Shown here piece by piece: positions 58,101 through 64,000 of a stretch of DNA of 64,000 nucleotides (its first letter is position 1; each line of letters begins with the position of its first letter). A model generated the notes under the pieces. That model made no database searches. It was not told the origin of the DNA and saw only the letters and a list, made by a program, of their open reading frames with translations. The DNA is from Cyclobacteriaceae bacterium (GTDB taxonomy: Bacteria; Bacteroidota; Bacteroidia; Cytophagales; Cyclobacteriaceae). Location of the stretch: positions 41,904 to 105,903 of the forward strand of contig JANQOR010000021.1 in assembly GCA_028285685.1 (NCBI GenBank), in the 5' to 3' direction. The position numbers and the translations under genes were made by a program.

Positions 58101-58377
58101 AACGAAGTACTTCATGACGAGCGATAATCCTGTTGGCGCTTTCCTCCAAGGCATCCTTTTTAAGGCTGCCGGTCAGCTGGTAGCACACGGATAGATTATT
58201 TATCGGTGTGCCAGGCTCAAGAAGTTCAAGAAATAGTTGGCGTTGCTGTGGAAAAGAAAGTGGTATCGGGCTGTTCTCTTGACGTTTTGAAATACCATTG
58301 CTTTCTTCCTCCAATTGGCCGTTGAGCCATTTGTTCAACAATTCGCGTTTGGCAGATGAAAGTTCAGTATTTTTCAA
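55141..58377 (-). CDS. NRPS module C-A-PCP, predicted to activate glycine
   Basis: A 1078-residue single NRPS module. Condensation domain about residues 37-470 with the active HHTIADG motif (H170-G176). Adenylation domain about 500-985 with YIIYTSGSTGQPKG, YGPTETTIW, KTGDRARY and catalytic Lys977 in PLTPNGKLD. Peptidyl carrier about 1000-1065 with phosphopantetheine Ser1032 in FELGGASIQS. Reading the ten-residue pocket by eye gives D-I-L-Q-L-G-M-I-W-K, which matches published glycine codes; this is my alignment, not a search result. There is no thioesterase, reductase or epimerase domain, so the product must be released by another protein. The PKS gene ends 1 bp upstream. Confidence 0.93.
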   Translation of the reverse strand: MKNTELSSAKRELLNKWLNGQLEEESNGISKRQENSPIPLSFPQQRQLFLELLEPGTPINNLSVCYQLTGSLKKDALEESANRIIARHEVLRSHFVFDQGLPDLKLVNELKITIERISIEPGKLYEQMSKARKLAEEIVLQPFDLSKAPLMRLRLFDLVDDTYIFLVVIHHTIADGWSLGLFLKELITNYDDIINGTSTKLPDLPIQYADFANWQVQKVGDEDYQPDLAYWKNQLNGELPVLELHTDRPRSSRQSYEGGTYRFPISADLTTRLEKITHGENVTLFMSLLTIFIVLLRRYSGQEDLIVGTPIANRNRPELENLVGIFINTLALRTSTAGDPSFRDLVRKVRDVAVGAYAHQDLPFEKLVEELKPARDLSRPPIFQVVFNMQNVPMPPLSLSALDILPLDVDRGVAQFDLSLMITKSKDQYLGTVEYNRTHFESASIDRMFKSYLLLLEDCIQNPDLPLSRLKIVEEKEKDFLLHRLNQTQIDFPSEKCVHHLVEEQASRFPTKTAVVFEAQSLTYSELNLRIDTLAAYLKSLGVDRGVRVGVLMRRSLEIAETLVAVLKAGGTYIPIHDSYPENRVRFILSDADVHVLITNIDLSSWGQMKVHVINLNDEKSWVERPLSLPDGDVRSSDLAYIIYTSGSTGQPKGVMVSHSALTNFMWSMKSEPGLSDEDRLIAVTAFSFDIAALELFLPLIVGATVIIASEEMTTNPYLLSQGIDDHQATIMQATPATWQMLVESDWSGSNTMKALSGGDVLTRRLANKILDRVGTLWNMYGPTETTIWSSTCKVQSGEQKITIGKPINNTQMYILDENLQPLPIGVVGELHIGGDGLANGYLNNASLTSEKFIKDRLGVEPRGRLYKTGDRARYLSDHSIEVLGRVDHQVKINGYRIELGEISTQMMQNPAVSEAIVIARTEASGERRLIAYFVSARSEPIDSDDLRSFLKEKIPTYMIPTVFIPLDSLPLTPNGKLDRAALPVPPDVRATDNYQAPRNEDERVLVNIWQDVLEVEQVGVHDNFFELGGASIQSLQMVAKANMAGFRLSPEHIFEFQTIAELSENITNTTEKDVNER

Positions 58378-58378
58378 A

Positions 58379-61300
58379 TTAGGTTTTTTTCAATTGTTCT
58401 TCAACCTCACTTTCAGACATCTGCTCTATTTTTTCAATCAAGGACACTTCAATCATTTGTGCAATACTCTCAATGGTAAAGGCCTTAAATGCATCTTGTA
58501 GGTTGACCCTGATACCGAAGGTCTTTTGGATCGACGTAATAATCTGAGCTCCTAGTACTGAATCGCCACCTAACTCAAAAAAGGAATCATGAATTCCCAC
58601 GCGATCAATGTGCAAGGTCTGTTGCCATAAATCCACTAGTTTCCGCTGAATTTCATTGCTGGGTGCTACATAATCCTGTCGAAGGTTTGGTCGTGCATAA
58701 TTTCTGGAGGAGTAAGTTGTGCTGCCACGTACGTATTCGAAAAAAGGCATCTCGGAAGCCGGAGGATAAAGCTCCAGCAGATTCGTTAAGTCAAAAGGTA
58801 ATACTGAGATCTGTGGAGCCAGTTCATTTAGAAGCAACTCCAGCATTTCTATCCCTTGCTCGGGTTTGATCACTTTGATCAGGTGTTCAGTTGTAGAATT
58901 TTCGTCATTCAACCTGTCGGTTGCTTCGGCTGCCAAACCGACTTCTGCCCATGGGCCCCAGTTAATGCTCGTGGCAGGCAGCCCCTGACTTTGACGAAAA
59001 TGAGCAAAAGCATCCATAAAGGAACTTGCTGCCGCATAATTTCCCTGCCCGGGCGATCCAAGCACAGAAACGGCAGATGAAAATAAGACAAAGAAATCCA
59101 GTTCCATACCGGCAGTTGCATGATGTAGATTCAATGTTCCCTCCACTTTTGGCTTAAGGACCTTTACAAATCTTTCCAGCCCCATGGTGGCTAATGCTCC
59201 ATCATCTAGTACTCCCGCGGCATGGACGATACCCCGAAGAGGTGGCATTCCCTCATGAAGTTTTTCAAAGACTTCCTTTACCAATTCTGGATCAGAAACG
59301 TCGGCTTGATAGTAAGCAACTTCAATTCCTTTTTCTTGTAAGCCCTTAATCCAAGTCTTCTGTTCAGGAGAGGGCCCAGTCCTGCCCAGAAGTACAATAT
59401 GTCTAACTCCCAGGTCAACCATCCACTCTGCTACCTTTCGACCCAATCCTCCCATTCCTCCTGTGATCAAATAACTGCTCTCGGAGTTCGGTGAACTTAG
59501 GCTGATTCGATGGGTAGAGGTTATCTCATAGGGAAATACCCGTAAAGCATATCTTGAATTGTTTCTAAATGCAATTAGATCCTCTAGATCTTGATTCCTA
59601 ATCTGTTCGAATAGCAAGGAAGCGGAATCTGTTGACCTCTGTTTAGGATCCAGGTCGAGTCGAACACATTTGAGTTCCGGAAGTTCAAAACTGATGACTT
59701 TCCCCAACCCCCATATGGCAGACTGTTCTATTGAAATCGACTCGCCTTGCTCGACGGGTTGAGCACCATTCGTTACTAGCCATAGCCTTGGTAAGCGATT
59801 TGTTTCCTTAACCAAAGATTGTATTAGAAGTAATACACTAAGACTGCCGATTGATTTCATGGCAGATGTATCTACTTGATCAGCGTTGATCGACGGTATT
59901 GAAACACTCCATAGGTGGATGATGCCATCAAACGGTCCCGATTCCTTAAGGGATCTTTCGTAACCTTTCACTACATCAGCTCCCATGGCCTCCTGTAGAT
60001 TTGGCATAATTTCTTCCACAGGCAGGAGACTGCAGTCATCTCCATTTTCCACAAATAGATCTGCCAGACTTGACCCAATTCCCTGATCGTCAGAAAGTAT
60101 TAACCAGTTTCCTTTTTCCTGGCTTCGTTTTGAAGCGGCCTTTCCAATCCTCTCCCAACGGGTCTGATACAATGAGATTTCTGAATTCGTTTCAGAAAAT
60201 GGCTTTCGTTTAGGTAGGTGCAAAAGTTCAAATCCTTTAAGCTCTGCGATTAGCTGTTGCTCGGAGTCAAAAAGAAGTACGTCGGCACTCAATTGACCTG
60301 AAGACTGATTCGCTTCAGCATGAAGACTTACCAGACTCCAATTCGGTAATTTACTACTTAAGAAAAACCGAATACGCTCGCAACCTACCGGTAAATAGAG
60401 GTCGTCATTTTTCGAGTTATCTGAAGCCGCTAAGATCTGCAAACAAGCATCCAACAGTACAGGATGAATCTGATAGTCTGAAATCTCGTATTTTAGCGTA
60501 TCTGGCAATTTTATCTGCCCCAAAATTTGATTATCCTCATGCCAGACAGCCTCCACAGCACGAAAGCTCGGTCCGTACTGAATGCCTCGATTTGACAGTT
60601 TTTCGTACAGCTCTTCCTGGGTAAAATGCGTTCCACTTTTTTGAATTTCATCAATTTTTCCTGAAGTGGGCTGTTTGTCTTGAGCTTCTCGCCTCACAAA
60701 GTCCGCAGAAGCATAAAGTCTCCATTCCTTAGTAGTTGAATCCTTGCCATGGACAGTGAAGTAAAAAGCACCGTTTTCCTTCGGGCCTACGGTGATCTGA
60801 ATCTGATGAACTTTGGTATCCTGTAGGGTTAGTCTCTCTTTGAGTGCTAATGTTGACAGTTCATGAGTATTTGCAATACCAGATTCTTGAGCGGCCTGGC
60901 AAGCCATTTCAATATATGCCGCTGCTGGAAGTATCACCTCTCCCTCGACTTGATGATCAGCTAGAAACGTTTGTAGTCTGGTGTCTAACTGCGCTTGCCA
61001 AACATAGAGGTTTGGTGAATTTGCTAATGATACCCTACTCCCCAGCAGAGCATGAGTCGATTTTTCGATAGGCGCAATGCGATTATCATCAATCCAGTAT
61101 CGTTCGTGCTGCCAAGGATAAGTCCGAGGGCGGATAAAATTTCGCGGTGCCTGGTAAAGGCTGTCCCAGTTCACGGAAAAACCTTCCAGATATAATTTCC
61201 CCAGGGACTTGTACAAATTTAATTGTTCGGGTTCCTCCCGGTTCAATGACGAAAGTAGTTGCACTTTGCGTTGATGCACTGACGCCGTTTGCTGAATGGA

Positions 61301-63997
61301 CCCTAAAAGAACAGGATGCGGGCCGATTTCAATAAAGGTGTCATGCCCGCTTTCTAACAGCTGGGTAATCGAATCAGAAAACAACACTGGCTTTCTAAGG
61401 TTGTCCATCCAATAATCGGCATTGAAAACAAGGTTGTGGTCCAGCGTTCCAGTAACTGTCGAATACATTGGAATCTTGGCGGACTTGGGTCTCAACCCAC
61501 TCAAATCTTTGACTAAATCAGGCTTGCACGCATCCATTTGAGAATGGTGCGAGGCAATATCTACCTTGACCAATTGACAAAATAAGTTCTCATGTTCCAG
61601 CTCAGTTATGATCTTATTAATGGACTTAGGATCACCTGCCAATACGGTTGAGTGCGGGCTGTTTAGCGCCGCAATGCTTACATCGCTCTCACGCTCTTCC
61701 AGCAATATCTCAGCCTGTTCTCTTGAAAGTTCAGTAACCATCATACTTCCTTTTCCACGAAACTTTCGCAATAGTTGACTTCTGTAACAGATGATCTTTA
61801 TGCCATCCTCCAGGCTCAAAATTCCTGCTAAACATGCAGCAGCCACTTCGCCCATACTGTGTCCTACCACAGCATCGGGAGTGATATTCCATGCCTTCCA
61901 TTGCTCGGCAAGCGCTACCTGCAGGGAGAATAGTGCTGGCTGTACAAAGCCTATATCATCAGAGTGAGAGGACTCTTCGGTATTTAGTAAATCTATAAGT
62001 GACCAACCGAAATCTTTTTGAATTAATTGACTACATCTCTCGATGGTTTCGCGGAATATGGGCTCGAGTTTCATGAGCTCCCTTCCCATACCGAGCCATT
62101 GGCCACCCTGGCCCGGGAAGACAAAGACCAGTTTTTTTCCGACACCCGATGAGTCACTTCCAAGCAGAAGACTGGGACTGTTTTCTTTTCTTTCTAGTGA
62201 CTGAAGACTTTGTCGTAGTTCCTTCCCGGAATTTCCTAAGACGATCAAACGATGCTCAAAATGATTGCGTCGAACTGCGGCCGAGTAGCAAATGTCCCCC
62301 GCGTTAACATCTTCAGACAGCAATTCTTCAAAATCGCCCGCCAAAGACCGTAGGCCTTCGTTCGTTTTCGCAGATAGTGGCAGCAGGTAGAAACTCTGTG
62401 AGGTCTCAGTATTATCAAGATCTACGGCTTCTTGTTGGCCCACCCTACTCAAAACCATATGGACATTGGTTCCACCAAAACCAAATGAACTGACTCCTGC
62501 TGAGGTATCCTGGCCATTCTCAGGCCAGGGAATCAACTGATCCGCCACTTCCAAATTGAGTTCCTTGAATGATAATTCGGGATTGGGAGTATCATAATGA
62601 ATGCTGGGTGGAATCATCTTATGCTTAAGGGAAAGAGCCACCTTGATCAAACCTGCAATCCCAGCTGCAGCTTCCAGGTGACCGATATTCGTTTTAACTG
62701 ACCCAATTTTGCATGATCCATTTTTCCGGTCTGTACCAACCACCGCTCCTAACGCCATCGCTTCCATTTGATCCCCTAGGAGTGTGCCGGTCCCATGCGC
62801 TTCCACATATTGGACCTCACAAGCCAATATCCCTGCATTTTGGTAAGCCTCCTCGAGCATCTTTTCCTGGGCATCCCTGCTTGGAGCCATTAAGCCATTG
62901 GAACGACCATCTTGATTCATGGCACCACCGTTTATGCATGCATAAATTGCATCGCCATCAGCAAGAGCCCTGCTGAGTGGCTTTAGGACAAGCAACCCAC
63001 CTCCTTCTCCACGTACATATCCATTTGCTTTAGCATCAAAGGTTTTACACCTTCCGTCGGGAGACAGGACACCGGCTTTTGTAAAGGCAATTGAGTGCGC
63101 GGGTGACAAAATTAGATTGACACCGCCCGCTAATGCCATTCGACATTCTCCCCTAATCAGACTTTCGCGGGCTAAGTGGACAGAGGCAAGCGAGGATGAG
63201 CAAGCTGTATCAATAGCTAAACTTGGACCCTTGAAATCATAAAAGTATGAAATTCGATTAGCTGCGATGGAAAGGGCACTCCCGGTGCCGGAATGGCTGA
63301 CTATGGACAGAGGATCCTGAAATTGCTGAATGCTATACTCATTCACTGATATGCCAACAAACACGCCCGTCTTGGTCCCAGCAATTTGGGCTTTGACCTG
63401 TCCAGCATCTTCAAGGGCCTCATAGGATAGCTCCATAAGCAGGCGCTGCTGCGGGTCCATTTGTTTGGCTTCGACAGGTGAAATGCCAAAGAAGAAAGGA
63501 TCGAACTGATCGATGTTATCCAGAAAACCACCCCAGGACGAAACTGATTTTCCAGGCATTGATGGATCAGGATGAGCGAATGCTTTTTTGTCCCATCTGT
63601 CTTCAGGTATTTCCGAGATAGCATCTTCGCCATTACAGAGTAATTTCCAAAATTCATCTGGATTATTGGCACGGGGAAAGCGACACGCCATACCAACAAT
63701 CGCTATAGGTTCTGCGGGGTCCACCTGTGTCTTGGCAGCTCTTTTTGCGGATGACTTAGGCACATTGCTGGATCCTAAATGTGCTGAGAGTAGCTCAATA
63801 GTAGGATATTCATAGGCCAAAGTTGCTGACAGCCGCAGCCCTAAAATTTCTTGCAACTCTCCTGATATGGCAACAGCATCTCGGGAAGAGAGACCGTACG
63901 AGGCAAAAGGTTCACGAATGTCCAGGGAATCTTGAGAGAGATCGAGTAGGTCTGCTATGTGCTCAATCAACCAGTTTTGGATTTCCTCAGACTTCAC
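58379..63997 (-). CDS. Type I polyketide synthase, ACP-KS-AT-DH-KR-ACP
   Basis: A 1872-residue PKS reaching the right edge. Domains: N-terminal ACP (about 5-75, Ser38 in YGLSSRDAV, the loading type usually served by a fatty acyl-AMP ligase); KS (about 96-520, Cys266 in DTACSSS, His401, His440); AT (about 622-920, Ser714 in GHSMGEVAA, with VDIASH at 812-817 instead of the malonyl-type HAFH); DH (about 985-1260, His1015 in HQVEGEVILP, Asp1183 in HPVLLDA); KR (about 1280-1690, NADPH motif 1512-1519, Tyr1654, LDD at 1597-1599 as in B-type KRs); ACP (about 1780-1850, Ser1813 in LGGDSVLG). No enoylreductase, so the product of this round should be an unsaturated acyl chain. It starts at GTG 63997, but the frame is open to the edge, so upstream sequence could extend it. 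Confidence 0.95.
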   Translation of the reverse strand: MKSEEIQNWLIEHIADLLDLSQDSLDIREPFASYGLSSRDAVAISGELQEILGLRLSATLAYEYPTIELLSAHLGSSNVPKSSAKRAAKTQVDPAEPIAIVGMACRFPRANNPDEFWKLLCNGEDAISEIPEDRWDKKAFAHPDPSMPGKSVSSWGGFLDNIDQFDPFFFGISPVEAKQMDPQQRLLMELSYEALEDAGQVKAQIAGTKTGVFVGISVNEYSIQQFQDPLSIVSHSGTGSALSIAANRISYFYDFKGPSLAIDTACSSSLASVHLARESLIRGECRMALAGGVNLILSPAHSIAFTKAGVLSPDGRCKTFDAKANGYVRGEGGGLLVLKPLSRALADGDAIYACINGGAMNQDGRSNGLMAPSRDAQEKMLEEAYQNAGILACEVQYVEAHGTGTLLGDQMEAMALGAVVGTDRKNGSCKIGSVKTNIGHLEAAAGIAGLIKVALSLKHKMIPPSIHYDTPNPELSFKELNLEVADQLIPWPENGQDTSAGVSSFGFGGTNVHMVLSRVGQQEAVDLDNTETSQSFYLLPLSAKTNEGLRSLAGDFEELLSEDVNAGDICYSAAVRRNHFEHRLIVLGNSGKELRQSLQSLERKENSPSLLLGSDSSGVGKKLVFVFPGQGGQWLGMGRELMKLEPIFRETIERCSQLIQKDFGWSLIDLLNTEESSHSDDIGFVQPALFSLQVALAEQWKAWNITPDAVVGHSMGEVAAACLAGILSLEDGIKIICYRSQLLRKFRGKGSMMVTELSREQAEILLEERESDVSIAALNSPHSTVLAGDPKSINKIITELEHENLFCQLVKVDIASHHSQMDACKPDLVKDLSGLRPKSAKIPMYSTVTGTLDHNLVFNADYWMDNLRKPVLFSDSITQLLESGHDTFIEIGPHPVLLGSIQQTASVHQRKVQLLSSLNREEPEQLNLYKSLGKLYLEGFSVNWDSLYQAPRNFIRPRTYPWQHERYWIDDNRIAPIEKSTHALLGSRVSLANSPNLYVWQAQLDTRLQTFLADHQVEGEVILPAAAYIEMACQAAQESGIANTHELSTLALKERLTLQDTKVHQIQITVGPKENGAFYFTVHGKDSTTKEWRLYASADFVRREAQDKQPTSGKIDEIQKSGTHFTQEELYEKLSNRGIQYGPSFRAVEAVWHEDNQILGQIKLPDTLKYEISDYQIHPVLLDACLQILAASDNSKNDDLYLPVGCERIRFFLSSKLPNWSLVSLHAEANQSSGQLSADVLLFDSEQQLIAELKGFELLHLPKRKPFSETNSEISLYQTRWERIGKAASKRSQEKGNWLILSDDQGIGSSLADLFVENGDDCSLLPVEEIMPNLQEAMGADVVKGYERSLKESGPFDGIIHLWSVSIPSINADQVDTSAMKSIGSLSVLLLIQSLVKETNRLPRLWLVTNGAQPVEQGESISIEQSAIWGLGKVISFELPELKCVRLDLDPKQRSTDSASLLFEQIRNQDLEDLIAFRNNSRYALRVFPYEITSTHRISLSSPNSESSYLITGGMGGLGRKVAEWMVDLGVRHIVLLGRTGPSPEQKTWIKGLQEKGIEVAYYQADVSDPELVKEVFEKLHEGMPPLRGIVHAAGVLDDGALATMGLERFVKVLKPKVEGTLNLHHATAGMELDFFVLFSSAVSVLGSPGQGNYAAASSFMDAFAHFRQSQGLPATSINWGPWAEVGLAAEATDRLNDENSTTEHLIKVIKPEQGIEMLELLLNELAPQISVLPFDLTNLLELYPPASEMPFFEYVRGSTTYSSRNYARPNLRQDYVAPSNEIQRKLVDLWQQTLHIDRVGIHDSFFELGGDSVLGAQIITSIQKTFGIRVNLQDAFKAFTIESIAQMIEVSLIEKIEQMSESEVEEQLKKT

Positions 63998-64000
63998 TGT

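Overview
The window looks like a chromosomal segment from a Bacteroidota bacterium, most likely a marine Cytophagales-type organism. The evidence is the family mix: propeller-type (Reg_prop/Y_Y_Y) sensor kinases, TPR kinases with HisKA_3 domains, an exported CHAT-TPR protein, a DUF3667 membrane protein, a lipoprotein with an acidic stretch after the lipid cysteine, and the near absence of Shine-Dalgarno sequences. There are no tRNA or rRNA genes, insertion sequences or CRISPR arrays that I can see.

Positions 1-10,300 are housekeeping genes: a monomeric isocitrate dehydrogenase cut by the left edge, panB, a thioredoxin-fold protein, an exported amidohydrolase, a membrane-anchored glycerophosphodiesterase, aspS, a DUF3667 protein, a small secreted protein coupled to tadA, and superoxide dismutase. 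Positions 10,300-17,800 hold the histidine operon, hisG-D-(C-B fusion)-H-A-F-IE. It is preceded by a 22-codon leader peptide with five His codons and a strong terminator, which is an attenuator. Two oddities stand out. HisC is fused directly to the dehydratase half of HisB, so no histidinol-phosphatase is encoded in the operon. The hisA/hisF junction carries a tandem near-triplication of about 250 bp with a palindromic element read into the HisA C-terminus.

Positions 17,800-34,600 encode surface and signalling proteins: an FnIII/leucine-rich lipoprotein, an 800-residue secreted protein, a 1368-residue exported CHAT-TPR protein, a four-gene unit (TPR kinase, response regulator, REC-less LuxR protein, secreted protein), and a divergent propeller kinase with its regulator. 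Positions 34,750-45,400 hold a small conserved protein, a 2991-residue Rhs/teneurin-like protein and an exported patatin-like lipase.

Positions 45,500-64,000 are secondary metabolism. On the plus strand lie oleB-oleC-oleD homologues (beta-lactone/olefin chemistry) with no ordinary oleA. Converging on them from the right is a minus-strand operon: a type I PKS (ACP-KS-AT-DH-KR-ACP), an NRPS module (C-A-PCP, with a binding-pocket code that reads as glycine by eye), a tandem KASIII protein whose second half has lost all catalytic residues, a cytochrome P450, an Sfp-type phosphopantetheinyl transferase, a ferritin-like diiron protein with a coiled-coil insertion, and a four-helix membrane protein. 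No thioesterase is present. A plausible reading is an acyl-glycine type lipopeptide released or modified by the KASIII protein, possibly with help from the Ole enzymes. This hybrid cluster is the best candidate for an undescribed system in the window.
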